A DNA stretch of 64,000 bases from Vibrio aerogenes. GTDB lineage: Bacteria; Pseudomonadota; Gammaproteobacteria; Enterobacterales; Vibrionaceae. A model generated the notes under the pieces. That model was not told where the DNA came from, made no database searches, and saw only the letters and a program-made list of their open reading frames with translations. Of the stretch, positions 1 through 7,453 are shown piece after piece; position 1 is the first letter of the stretch, and every line of letters begins with the position of its first letter. The translations under genes and the position numbers were made by a program. The DNA lies in contig NZ_AP024861.1 of the NCBI RefSeq assembly GCF_024346755.1, forward strand, positions 3,534,001 through 3,598,000, given 5' to 3'.

Positions 1-341
1 TGCTGGGGCCAAGAGCTCACCATCAGTTGCCCGCTTACTGTCAGCACTGGGATGTCAGCCTGTTGCCTTTTATTCTCAATCAGCAAATACAAGCCTGTAG
101 TCCGTTAAAGTTAATGGAGTATCTGGCAGCAGGCAGGCCAGTCGTCACAACCGACTATCCGGCTATCGAGCCCTACCGGCTTCATCTGAACGTCACCGAT
201 AGTGCTGAATCCATGATTGATACACTCCGCAGATATGAATGCAATCCGGACAGCCTGAATATCGCTCCCGCGACAATTGTCCGGCAGGAGAGCTGGCAAC
301 GGCGGAGTCATGTTATTTCCCAGTTACTGGAGCTGTTATGA
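1..341 (+). CDS. sypN: Glycosyltransferase, C-terminal part (SypN-like), cut by window edge
   Basis: Only the last ~112 codons are present; the open frame runs in from the left edge (codon phase begins at base 3), so the first in-window TTG/ATG is not the start. The residues fit the end of a GT4-type glycosyltransferase: an LPAYCQHWDVSLLPF stretch followed by CSPLKLMEYLAAGRPVV, the conserved donor-binding region that holds the acidic 'E' of the EX7E-type motif. It would transfer a sugar to the growing lipid-linked exopolysaccharide unit on the cytoplasmic side. The stop overlaps the next start (ATGA), so it is translationally coupled to the chain-length gene. The symbol rests on gene order (sypN-O-P-Q-R of Vibrio), not on a full-length match. 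Confidence 0.7.
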   Translation, partial: LGPRAHHQLPAYCQHWDVSLLPFILNQQIQACSPLKLMEYLAAGRPVVTTDYPAIEPYRLHLNVTDSAESMIDTLRRYECNPDSLNIAPATIVRQESWQRRSHVISQLLELL

Positions 342-1765
342 ATGAGTTGAAATTTCGCTTTGCAGTTCTGCTTGGTGCAGCATGGCGCAGAAGATATGTG
401 ATTGTACTGCCGATTCTGTTACTGCCTTTCGCCGGTGCGCTGATCAGTTCAATGGCACCACTGGCTTATCAGGCACATACCAGCATGCTGATTCAGGAAA
501 CGGCGAAGATGAATCCTTTTCTGGAAGATTTGGCCGTTTCAACCATGCTCAATGATCGGATGAGTGCCCTCAGTACTTTGCTGAAAAGCCGTCATGTACT
601 TCTGTCCGTCGCTGAAGAAAGGCAGTTAATCAATCAGCAAATGACGAGCCAGCAAATAGACTATGTCATCGCGAAACTTTCCGGCAGCCTGAATGTAAGA
701 ATGCTGGGCAAAGATTTTATCAAGATCGAACTGAAGGCCAGCACCCCACAGGGAATGAAAGAAACACTTCAGGCGGTGAGTGATCATTTTATCGAACAGC
801 TTCTTGCACCAGAGCGTTCATCAATCCGCGATTCAAGCGAGTTTCTCAGTATTCATATTGAGAAAAGAAGAACAGCGCTGGATGACGCAGAAAATGCACT
901 GGCAGAATTTAAAAACCAGTACGCTGCTTTTTCCCCGCAAATGCAGAATCAGATCCTGAATCAGCTCGCCTCTCTGAAACAGTCCTTGTCTGAGAAAGAG
1001 GCTGAACTGGCCGGGGTGAAAAAGAGTTTGGGCGGTCTGGATCAACAGCTTTCCAAAACCAATCCGGTTGTAGGCAAGATTGAGGAACAGATTATCCGGA
1101 TCCGCAGCCAGCTGACGCTGCTTCAGGCCCGTTACACGGATGCTCACAGCTCGGTTCAGGCGAAAAAACGGGAGTTATCCCGGCTGGAGTCAGAAAGAAC
1201 CAAACTCCTCAGTGAAACCGAGCGCCTGCTGAACAGCAATCAGTTATGGGATATGGCAAGTCACATTTCAGTCTCGCAACAAGGTGAGATGAAACCTCTG
1301 CTGATTACTCAACTACAAAATTTACAGGTCACCCGCAGCCGGTTTGAAAGCCTTCAGGAAGAGACCAAGAGCCTGCAACAGATGATCACAAAGCTGGAAA
1401 ATCAGGCCTTTTCTTTCGGCGATCATGCCAAAACACTGCACCGTCTGCAGCGGGATGTGGACATCAAACGGGATCTGTACGACGAACTGATCCAGCGTTA
1501 CGAAATGGCCCAGCTCACCGGTTCTCTGGGGATCTTCGAGCAAACCAAACGGGTCAAGATTATCGATTTACCCTACACACCCAGCACACCGTCAAACCTG
1601 CCTCTGATGATTTTTGTCATCGCCGGTGGTTTTGCCGGCCTGTTCATCGGCATCGGTATTGCTACATTAATGGAGTTGTTTGATACCAGTATCCGTCGTC
1701 AGGACGAGCTGGAATCTATCTGCCAGGCACCAGTATTGACGATTTTACCGAGGATTAGGAGTTGA
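338..1765 (+). CDS. sypO: Exopolysaccharide chain-length determinant (Wzz/GumC-type, SypO-like)
   Basis: Predicted 475-aa inner-membrane polysaccharide co-polymerase controlling chain length or export. A transmembrane helix near residues 17-38 and another near 425-450 flank a long periplasmic region rich in heptad-like coiled coil (about residues 160-360). The C-terminal PxxPSxP-type motif (PYTPSTPSNLP) precedes the second helix, typical of Wzz/GNVR proteins. No Walker motifs follow, so the tyrosine-kinase domain of Wzc is absent. I start it at ATG 338, inside the ATGA overlap with the upstream glycosyltransferase; an in-frame upstream start at 239 would overlap that gene by 100 bases and add a non-conserved segment. 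The C-terminus is short after the second helix but not evidently broken. Confidence 0.8.
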   Translation: MNELKFRFAVLLGAAWRRRYVIVLPILLLPFAGALISSMAPLAYQAHTSMLIQETAKMNPFLEDLAVSTMLNDRMSALSTLLKSRHVLLSVAEERQLINQQMTSQQIDYVIAKLSGSLNVRMLGKDFIKIELKASTPQGMKETLQAVSDHFIEQLLAPERSSIRDSSEFLSIHIEKRRTALDDAENALAEFKNQYAAFSPQMQNQILNQLASLKQSLSEKEAELAGVKKSLGGLDQQLSKTNPVVGKIEEQIIRIRSQLTLLQARYTDAHSSVQAKKRELSRLESERTKLLSETERLLNSNQLWDMASHISVSQQGEMKPLLITQLQNLQVTRSRFESLQEETKSLQQMITKLENQAFSFGDHAKTLHRLQRDVDIKRDLYDELIQRYEMAQLTGSLGIFEQTKRVKIIDLPYTPSTPSNLPLMIFVIAGGFAGLFIGIGIATLMELFDTSIRRQDELESICQAPVLTILPRIRS

Positions 1766-1810
1766 GCAAATGCGTCCAGTCAAACCATGATTAGCCGGCG
1801 CATTTAGGCT

Positions 1811-2227
1811 CTATTCTTCAATCTTTGTGGAGACAATTAAGGTATCTGGCCTTAACCTCATGGGTGTTTTTATCCATTTATCCCAGAATTTTTTTGTATC
1901 CGCTCCCTGCAAACCAAGACACCCTAAAGTACCGGGAAGATTCCCATCTGGATGGATCCCAAAACCATGCCTGTGTGTCGAAAAACCGGGCTTTAATGGA
2001 ATAAAAAAACCTTTTCCAGTCAATGGATTGATATATCCAGATTCCATATTCGATTTATTTCCCGCTGCAATCCGACGTTTTTCAATCTTATATACACCAT
2101 CAGGAATCGCACCTTTACCATATCCTCCCGTCACGATCTCAAACTGCGCATCTCCCCATTTCAGATATCCGATCATCCGGCTGCCTTTACCATGCTTACT
2201 TTTTATAAATCTGATTTGTATCGGCAT
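1811..2227 (-). CDS. L,D-transpeptidase-like protein, candidate type VI effector (Tlde1-like)
   Basis: A 138-aa protein without a signal peptide. The N-terminal half contains VTGGYGKGAIPDGVYKI, resembling the GPIPxGxY segment of DUF2778/YkuD-like enzymes. Residues 85-103 carry His85, His87, His92 and a final T-L-G-C103, matching the HxxG...S/TxGC active-site signature of L,D-transpeptidases. In Salmonella, Tlde1 is a T6SS effector with this fold that attacks peptidoglycan precursors in the target periplasm. Here it lies two genes downstream of an hcp gene and overlaps the signal-peptide gene before it by 32 bases. That context is why I infer an effector rather than a housekeeping enzyme; the lack of a Sec signal fits T6SS delivery. 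Function is inferred, not shown. Base composition is more A+T-rich than the flanking syp genes. Confidence 0.6.
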   Translation of the reverse strand: MPIQIRFIKSKHGKGSRMIGYLKWGDAQFEIVTGGYGKGAIPDGVYKIEKRRIAAGNKSNMESGYINPLTGKGFFIPLKPGFSTHRHGFGIHPDGNLPGTLGCLGLQGADTKKFWDKWIKTPMRLRPDTLIVSTKIEE

Positions 2228-2810
2228 TTTTGGTACTCTCAGTTAAATCTTTAAAATAACGCCAGTAATCCAAGGGTAACTGATGTGTTTTTCTTACCCT
2301 GTTAAACAGATCTGGATTTGTCATTTGAATTTCAGATAGGTTTTCATATAAACCCGATAAAGCAGAACCATCCAACAACTGAGACAGTTTAAATAACACC
2401 TTAAGCGCCTCTGCATCAGTCATGGCATAAACAGAGAGAAGTGCATAAAAAGGGTTGGTCACCGATACCCATAAAGAGTTATTCTGTACCAGTTCAGATA
2501 TATTGGTATTCGAGTGTTGAATAAACCGGTTAATATATCGGGATTCCTGTGTTCTTTTCGCCAGTAAATACTCGTAATAATATTGGCTCGTTTTATCCGT
2601 TGTTTGCTGATAATCCATTTCAATTTCTTTCAGCAAAGCCTCTGATAATTCCAGATTTGATAAAATAATAAAACCTGTCGGCCTGTTTTGCTCAATATAG
2701 TGATGATATATATTGTCTGCTATATTCTGTTGGGCATAACCGCCAGTCGGCAACAAAAAAGTCAGGAACCCAAAAGCTATATACAAGACAGAACAGCAAC
2801 TTTTATTCAT
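2196..2810 (-). CDS. Exported protein of unknown family, candidate effector-immunity protein
   Basis: Not recognised as a family. 204 aa starting with a clear Sec signal peptide (residues 1-26, hydrophobic core IAFGFLTFLL, cleavage likely after GYA), so the mature protein should be periplasmic. The rest is mostly helical-looking, with no cysteines and no catalytic motif that I can see. A GGAGAG Shine-Dalgarno sits 7 bases before ATG 2810. It lies between hcp and the L,D-transpeptidase-like gene and overlaps the latter by 32 bases, so the two are probably co-translated. A periplasmic partner encoded with a peptidoglycan-targeting toxin is most simply an immunity protein (as Tldi1 is for Tlde1), but an adaptor or a second effector is also possible. 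Confidence 0.5.
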   Translation of the reverse strand: MNKSCCSVLYIAFGFLTFLLPTGGYAQQNIADNIYHHYIEQNRPTGFIILSNLELSEALLKEIEMDYQQTTDKTSQYYYEYLLAKRTQESRYINRFIQHSNTNISELVQNNSLWVSVTNPFYALLSVYAMTDAEALKVLFKLSQLLDGSALSGLYENLSEIQMTNPDLFNRVRKTHQLPLDYWRYFKDLTESTKNADTNQIYKK

Positions 2811-2854
2811 CGAAACTCTCCAGTATGTTTTTTGACGAGTAGTACGATCGTGGC

Positions 2855-3349
2855 TTAGTCCAACCAGCCTCCCTGATCCCAGTTATCATATCCCATCGTT
2901 CCGGATGACTTATGGTTCCATATGATTTCTTTGTAACTTAATCCAATCACTTCATGCATTTCATCCTGATGTTTTTTGATTGTATTTGGCAATGAAAAAT
3001 CAATACTGGAAATGATCGCTTTCTTTAATTCAATCGAATAAAACTTCTCGTTATAGCCTTGCTCATTCGTACGATAAAAATTTATGGTACAGTCCAGATG
3101 TTCTTGTTTTGCAAATGCAGTTGAAAGGAGCGGAGTTGATTTATCAATAAATTTAGTAATAAATATCGGTGTATGCGTTTTTCCGTGTTCCTGAATATCT
3201 TTAGATAGATGATGTTCACATTCAATCAAAGAGATTTCATCCGAATGAGTTTCCTGATATTTATTTCCCATTGAATCTTTAGTGTTACATCCACTGGAAA
3301 TCATACCCTGTTTTTCACCATTAATTGTGATATACGCTACGTGTGCCAT
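2855..3349 (-). CDS. hcp: Type VI secretion tube protein Hcp
   Basis: 164 aa, the normal size for Hcp. The sequence follows the enterobacterial/Vibrio Hcp pattern of the DUF796 family: an N-terminal YITINGEKQGMISSGC stretch, then SMGNKYQETHSDEI, PIFITKFIDKSTPLL, INFYRTN, and C-terminal IIWNHKSSGTMGYDNW. Hcp forms stacked hexameric rings inside the T6SS sheath and carries small effectors in its lumen. Start ATG 3349 has an AAGGTG Shine-Dalgarno just upstream. It is the first gene of a minus-strand trio (hcp, signal-peptide protein, L,D-transpeptidase-like protein). No sheath, baseplate or ClpV gene is in the window, so this is an orphan hcp that would rely on a T6SS encoded elsewhere. Confidence 0.85.
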   Translation of the reverse strand: MAHVAYITINGEKQGMISSGCNTKDSMGNKYQETHSDEISLIECEHHLSKDIQEHGKTHTPIFITKFIDKSTPLLSTAFAKQEHLDCTINFYRTNEQGYNEKFYSIELKKAIISSIDFSLPNTIKKHQDEMHEVIGLSYKEIIWNHKSSGTMGYDNWDQGGWLD

Positions 3350-3527
3350 TTGATCATCACCTTAATTAAACTCAAATGGGAATATTTTATGATTCACAGA
3401 GCATAATGGCTATCCTTATTATTTATTCATCTAATACAATATGATATCTATTCAAATTCCTCAGATGATTAAGCGGGTTGATTATCAGTATCAGTCATTC
3501 CGGAACACGCCCTGGCCCGCTTCCCTA

Positions 3528-3557
3528 TTCTCAATAAGAAAATCACTCCGATTCTCA
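3528..3557 (+). promoter_or_regulatory. Two TTCTCA half-sites, possible SypG-type activator sites
   Basis: TTCTCA occurs at 3528-3533 and again at 3552-3557, 24 bases apart and roughly 70-100 bases upstream of the sigma-54 promoter. The V. fischeri activator SypG is reported to bind TTCTCANNNTGC-type sites upstream of syp promoters. Only the left half matches here, so this is a weak candidate enhancer. Confidence 0.3.
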
Positions 3558-3624
3558 AATCCGGAAAATCACATTCATCCGGAAAAACAAACCATAACTA
3601 ACTGAATTAAAACATAAAAAAAAT

Positions 3625-3640
3625 TGGCACATTCAATGCT
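3625..3640 (+). promoter_or_regulatory. Sigma-54 (RpoN) promoter for sypPQR
   Basis: TGGCAC at 3625-3630, five bases, then ATGC at 3636-3639. The invariant GG and GC are 12 bases apart start to start, so only one consensus base differs from TGGCAC-N5-TTGC. Predicted transcription start is about 3651, 30 bases before the sypP ATG. In V. fischeri, sypP has its own sigma-54 promoter, which fits. Confidence 0.75.
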
Positions 3641-3680
3641 ACCTGAAGGACAGAGAAGAAAGTCACAGGAGTCTTAATTG

Positions 3681-4778
3681 ATGCAGCCAACACCACAACA
3701 AACAACAACCATTCATGTGGTTCAACACTTATCCCCCGGCGGGCTGGAATGTCTGGTTCTGGAATTACTCCGGCTGGCCTCACCCTCTAATCAGGTTTTG
3801 ATTGTCAGTCTTGAAGGAGAACACCAGCAGGCACTGGAGAAATGGCCGAGACTCAGACCATTCTCGGGGCAACTGCACTTTCTGGGAAAATCATCCGGCT
3901 GGTGTAAAACAACATTATTCCGGTTGAAAGCACTGTTTAAAACTACCCGGCCGGATATTGTGCACACCCATCATATCGGTCCGTTAATTTATGGCGGCAT
4001 CGCTGCTAAGAGTACCCGGGTTCCGGTTTGTATTCATACAGAACATGACGTCTGGCATCTGCAAAACTGGCGTCATCGTTTGCTCGAAAAAGTGGTGCTG
4101 AACTGGGTACGGCCTGTACTGGTTGGCGATGCAAATCAGGTCACACAAACCCTTCGCAGCTATTTTAACTATCCGGATGCGCTGACCATTAAAAACGGCG
4201 TCGACTGTGAACGCTTCACTCCTGGCGACAAAACATCAGCCCGGACGACACTTGGTCTGCCTGAAGCCACTTATATGATTGGCTGTGCCGGACGTCTTGA
4301 ATGGGTCAAAGGACATGATCAGATGATCAAGGCCTTCAAACAACTGCCGGAAAATTATCACTTAGCCATTGCAGGTCAGGGCAGTCAGGAAGCGCAGCTT
4401 CGACAGCTTGCAGATGAAAGCGGCCTCAGTCAACGGGTGCATTTTCTGGGGCTTGTCGATAACATGCAAACCTTTTATCAGGCGCTTGATTTATTTTGCC
4501 TGCCTTCCCGTAGTGAAGGTTTTCCGCTTTCACCACTTGAAGCGCAGGCTTGCGGGATTCCGGTCGTTGTCACCCATACCGGCGCTTGCGAAGAAACCCT
4601 TTGTCAGCAGACCGGAAAGCTGGTCAAAGCCAACTGTGTTTTCTCCCTGATTCAGGCCCTGAAAGATGCAGAAACAACCGTGCTCAGCACCTCTCCAAGA
4701 GCGTATGTTGAAAAACACTGCAATATTCAGCAGATGGTGGCCGCTTACGAATCAATCGGTCTGGAGGCGATGAAATGA
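3681..4778 (+). CDS. sypP: GT4-family glycosyltransferase (SypP-like)
   Basis: 365-aa glycosyltransferase of GT-B fold, predicted to add a sugar to the lipid-linked exopolysaccharide unit in the cytoplasm. The N-terminus has the HVVQHLSPGGLE acceptor-side motif; the C-terminal domain has GCAGRLEWVKGHDQMIKAF, FLGLVDNM and the PSRSEGFPLSPLEAQACG donor-binding segment with the two glutamates of the EX7E motif. I start at ATG 3681 with AGGAG nine bases upstream; an adjacent in-frame TTG at 3678 is less likely. It follows a sigma-54 promoter and ends in an ATGA overlap with the next gene, giving a sypP-Q-R transcription unit. The symbol is from gene order and family, since many GT4 enzymes look alike. 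Confidence 0.8.
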   Translation: MQPTPQQTTTIHVVQHLSPGGLECLVLELLRLASPSNQVLIVSLEGEHQQALEKWPRLRPFSGQLHFLGKSSGWCKTTLFRLKALFKTTRPDIVHTHHIGPLIYGGIAAKSTRVPVCIHTEHDVWHLQNWRHRLLEKVVLNWVRPVLVGDANQVTQTLRSYFNYPDALTIKNGVDCERFTPGDKTSARTTLGLPEATYMIGCAGRLEWVKGHDQMIKAFKQLPENYHLAIAGQGSQEAQLRQLADESGLSQRVHFLGLVDNMQTFYQALDLFCLPSRSEGFPLSPLEAQACGIPVVVTHTGACEETLCQQTGKLVKANCVFSLIQALKDAETTVLSTSPRAYVEKHCNIQQMVAAYESIGLEAMK

Positions 4779-5962
4779 CGATACTCATGGTCACATTCTG
4801 GGTTGCTGCCGGTTTGATTATTTATCACCATTTCGGTTATCCGCTTTGGCTGAGATGGTATGCCGGCAGGCATCCCGGAGAAAAAATATCATTAGCCCGC
4901 CGGGGTTATCAGTCCAGCGGGGCTGATGAAGAATTACCCACGGTGACAGTGCTGATCCCTGCTTACAACGAAGCCCGCTGGATTGCTGAAAAAATCAGGA
5001 ATCTGTCTGCGCTCGATTACCCAAAGAAAAGGCTGAAAATTATCATTGCCTGTGACGGATGCGAGGATGAGACAAGCCGGATTGCACAGGAAACCATTCA
5101 GGAAGCAATTTGCGCTGAAACTTATTTTGAAATTCATGATTACCCTGAGAACCGGGGCAAAATCGCGATCATTAATCATGAAATGCAGTCATTTGACTCT
5201 GACCTAACCGTGCTGAGTGACACCAGTGCATTAATTTCCGTGGATGCGTTGCTGATTGCTGCCCGTCATTTCGAAAATGAACGGCTTGGTGTACTCAACA
5301 GCCGGTATCAGTTGCTGGAAACACCGGGTGAAGGCGAAGCAAAATACTGGCACTACCAGAGCCAGATCAAACAACATGAAGCATCAACCGGCGCAACTAT
5401 GGGTTCTCACGGTGCTTTTTATATCTTCCGGACCCACCTGTTTGAGCCACTGGCACAGAACACAATTAATGATGATTTTATCCTGCCAATGAAAATCGTA
5501 AAGCAAGGCTATCAATCACTTTACGACAGTGAGATGCGGGCACTGGAACTGGAGCCGACGTCGCTCAAACAGGATTTTCAGCGACGTCTGCGCATCTCTG
5601 CGGGAAATATGCAGCAATTGATTGTTTTGTCCGGGTTACTGAATCCGAAATACGGATTAATCGCCTTTTCCCTGTTTTCCGGTAAAGGATTGCGTTTGTT
5701 TATTCCATATTTGATGCTGACCTGTCTGATTTGCAATGTGCTGCTGATACACCATCCATTTTATCTGGGTCTGCTGCTGATACAGATGACTGTGTATAGC
5801 ACTCCGGCCGTCGCACAGGTCTTTCCCGGCATCCGGCAATATAAACCACTCCAGTGGATGCACTACTTTTTAACCGGTCACTGGGCCAACCTGCTGGGCG
5901 GGTTGAGATATTTATCCGGCATGGAAACCAACCGCTGGACCAAAATAAACCACAAGAGGTAA
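4775..5962 (+). CDS. sypQ: GT2-family membrane glycosyltransferase (SypQ-like)
   Basis: 395 aa. One N-terminal transmembrane helix (about residues 3-20) is followed by a GT-A domain with TVLIPAYNEARWI, IIACDGCEDETS (nucleotide-binding DxD-like region), LSDTSALI, NDDFILP and a QxxRR-type motif (QRRLRISAGNMQQL). Three to four hydrophobic segments end the protein (about residues 300-375). This is the layout of processive or membrane-bound family-2 transferases, although it is shorter than cellulose-synthase-type synthases. It is coupled to sypP by an ATGA overlap. Its stop codon overlaps the AAGAGGT ribosome-binding site of the following sugar transferase gene, so all three are tightly linked. 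Confidence 0.8.
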   Translation: MTILMVTFWVAAGLIIYHHFGYPLWLRWYAGRHPGEKISLARRGYQSSGADEELPTVTVLIPAYNEARWIAEKIRNLSALDYPKKRLKIIIACDGCEDETSRIAQETIQEAICAETYFEIHDYPENRGKIAIINHEMQSFDSDLTVLSDTSALISVDALLIAARHFENERLGVLNSRYQLLETPGEGEAKYWHYQSQIKQHEASTGATMGSHGAFYIFRTHLFEPLAQNTINDDFILPMKIVKQGYQSLYDSEMRALELEPTSLKQDFQRRLRISAGNMQQLIVLSGLLNPKYGLIAFSLFSGKGLRLFIPYLMLTCLICNVLLIHHPFYLGLLLIQMTVYSTPAVAQVFPGIRQYKPLQWMHYFLTGHWANLLGGLRYLSGMETNRWTKINHKR

Positions 5963-5967
5963 TCATT

Positions 5968-6609
5968 ATGTATATGTTTTCATTGACTCAACCATTAATT
6001 CATAGCGTCAAGCGCAGCATTGATATTCTGGGCGCGCTTGCCGGGCTGATTGTCTTATCTCCGGTATTGCCGATTGTGGCGCTTGCGATTAAAGCAACAT
6101 CACCAGGCCCGGTTATTTATCGTCAGTGGCGTGTGGGGAAATCCACACCGGAGCAGGTCAATTTGTTTGAAATGTTTAAATTCCGGACCATGGTGCAAAA
6201 CGCAGAAGTACAATCCGGCGCAGTATGGGCGACGGAGAATGATCCGAGAATTACCCGCATCGGACGTTTCCTTAGAAAAACCCGGCTGGATGAAATTCCG
6301 CAGCTGGTCAACGTGCTCAAAGGTGAGATGTCCCTGATTGGTCCGAGACCGGAGCGTCCGGCCTTCTACAGTAATCTTGAAGAAAAAATCCCGTTTTTTA
6401 CTGAGCGGACCTACGGAATTTTACCGGGAATCACCGGACTCGCGCAAATCAGTCAGGGATACGACACCTGTATCGATGATGTACGACGTAAAGTAGCTTT
6501 CGATCACAGTTATTCACTGTCAATGTATTCATTCAAAAGCTGGCTGCTGATGGATATGAAAATTATCGGCAAAACACTTTTGGTGATGGTCTGCGGCAAA
6601 GGACAATGA
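5968..6609 (+). CDS. sypR: Undecaprenyl-phosphate sugar phosphotransferase (SypR-like initiating enzyme)
   Basis: 213 aa, bacterial sugar transferase family (PF02397). A single N-terminal membrane segment (about residues 17-40) is followed by the conserved FKFRTM, TRIGRFLRKTRLDEIPQL and LKGEMSLIGPRPERP motifs. This class starts exopolysaccharide synthesis by moving a sugar-1-phosphate onto undecaprenyl phosphate at the inner membrane. It lacks the long multi-helix N-terminal region of WbaP-type enzymes and so is a short PglC/EpsL-like form. ATG 5968 is chosen because AAGAGGT lies just upstream; an open frame extends back to 5854 but lies inside sypQ. It is the last gene of the cluster and is followed by a terminator. 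Confidence 0.85.
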   Translation: MYMFSLTQPLIHSVKRSIDILGALAGLIVLSPVLPIVALAIKATSPGPVIYRQWRVGKSTPEQVNLFEMFKFRTMVQNAEVQSGAVWATENDPRITRIGRFLRKTRLDEIPQLVNVLKGEMSLIGPRPERPAFYSNLEEKIPFFTERTYGILPGITGLAQISQGYDTCIDDVRRKVAFDHSYSLSMYSFKSWLLMDMKIIGKTLLVMVCGKGQ

Positions 6610-6623
6610 TTTATCTTCCCGGC

Positions 6624-6657
6624 AAAGAGGCAGAATACCAGACCGGTCTGCCTCTTT
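6624..6657 (+). terminator. Terminator after the syp cluster
   Basis: A perfect 11-bp inverted repeat, AAAGAGGCAGA at 6624-6634 and TCTGCCTCTTT at 6647-6657, begins 14 bases after the sypR stop. The T-run is short, so it may be a weaker terminator or an RNA-end stabiliser. Confidence 0.6.
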
Positions 6658-6973
6658 GACACCTGCTTTCTGACACATTTCTTCCTGCTCCCGCCTGTAT
6701 CGCTATCAGATAATCAAAAATGTTATGATCGTTTTTTTAATTTTAAGCTTCGGTGATTGCCATCAAGTATGATCTTTCTGTATATAATAAAAGTATAACC
6801 CGGCATGATGACAGTGATTCCCTGCTGCTAATGAACTGAACCTGACTGATAATATTCATTTTTCAGGGAAGGTGTCACACTGAGGCAGTGTAAACCACCT
6901 AAACTTGTCAGAAATGTTGCACGATATTACGCTTGGATTAGTATATGCTTATAAGATTCTGGTGGTTAAGGTG
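6658..6973. other. Intergenic region upstream of zur
   Basis: About 315 bases without a gene between the syp terminator and zur. It holds a possible zur promoter. I looked for a palindromic Zur box near the start and did not find a convincing one. Confidence 0.6.
6917..6944 (+). promoter_or_regulatory. Possible sigma-70 promoter for zur-cheX
   Basis: TTGCAC at 6917-6922 and TAGTAT at 6939-6944 with a 16-base spacer, 30 bases before the zur ATG. Moderate match to consensus in an A+T-rich stretch. Confidence 0.4.
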
Positions 6974-7453
6974 ATGAATTTGGACCACAATTTAACAAAG
7001 CAGATAGAAGAAATATGCGCTGCAAGAGGAGTCAGGCTGACTTCTCAACGCAAACAGGTGTTTGAGTTAATCAGTTCGAGTAACAAAGCAGCCAGTGCGT
7101 ATGAATTACTTGAAGCACTCAAAAAAAATGAGCCTCAGGCAAAACCACCCACAGTTTACCGGGCGCTTGATTTTTTACTGGAGCAAGGGTTCATTCACCG
7201 GGTTGAGTCAACCAACAGTTTTATCTCGTGTTGCTCCTGTAACGCACATAAGCATTTTTCTCATCTTTTAATATGTGATAAATGTGGTGATGTGATTGAA
7301 GTGCAAAGTGAGCATTTCATTTCATCACTGGAAGATAATGCAGAGAAACATGGCTTTCAGATTACAAATCACGTAATCGAATCACATGGAACCTGCCAGA
7401 TATGTTCCTCTGAAATTAACAATGAAACAATAGAAGAAGATTATGCGCGCTGA
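6974..7453 (+). CDS. zur: Zinc uptake regulator Zur (Fur family)
   Basis: 159-aa Fur-family zinc-sensing repressor. The N-terminal winged helix contains RLTSQRKQVFELI and the recognition segment AKPPTVYRALDFLLEQGFIHRV, which is typical of Zur rather than Fur. The C-terminal metal-binding part has cysteine pairs CCSC, ICDKC and CQIC, plus the HKHFSHLLICD stretch. With zinc bound it represses zinc uptake genes such as znuABC. ATG 6974 is chosen because homologues start there; an upstream in-frame ATG at 6905 would add a hydrophobic, non-conserved 23 residues. The last 11 bases overlap the start of cheX, so the two genes are co-transcribed and probably translationally coupled. Confidence 0.9.
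   Translation: MNLDHNLTKQIEEICAARGVRLTSQRKQVFELISSSNKAASAYELLEALKKNEPQAKPPTVYRALDFLLEQGFIHRVESTNSFISCCSCNAHKHFSHLLICDKCGDVIEVQSEHFISSLEDNAEKHGFQITNHVIESHGTCQICSSEINNETIEEDYAR

Larger units (their letters stand above)
3350..3680. other. Divergent intergenic region between hcp and sypP
   Basis: About 330 bases with no gene. It must hold the hcp promoter (minus) and the sypP promoter (plus). I see a sigma-54 type element for sypP and two TTCTCA half-sites, listed separately. No convincing sigma-70 or sigma-54 element for hcp was found by eye. Confidence 0.6.

Noticed and set aside
239..337. Upstream extension of the chain-length gene to 239
   Set aside because: It would overlap the preceding glycosyltransferase gene by about 100 bases and add a non-conserved segment; ATG 338 gives the usual ATGA junction.
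1827..2246. 139-aa plus-strand open frame
   Set aside because: It is antisense to the L,D-transpeptidase-like gene and shows no recognisable domain.
6715..6800. Possible Zur box upstream of zur
   Set aside because: A TGTTATGATC half-match and a TATAATAAAAGTATA stretch were seen, but no convincing palindrome.
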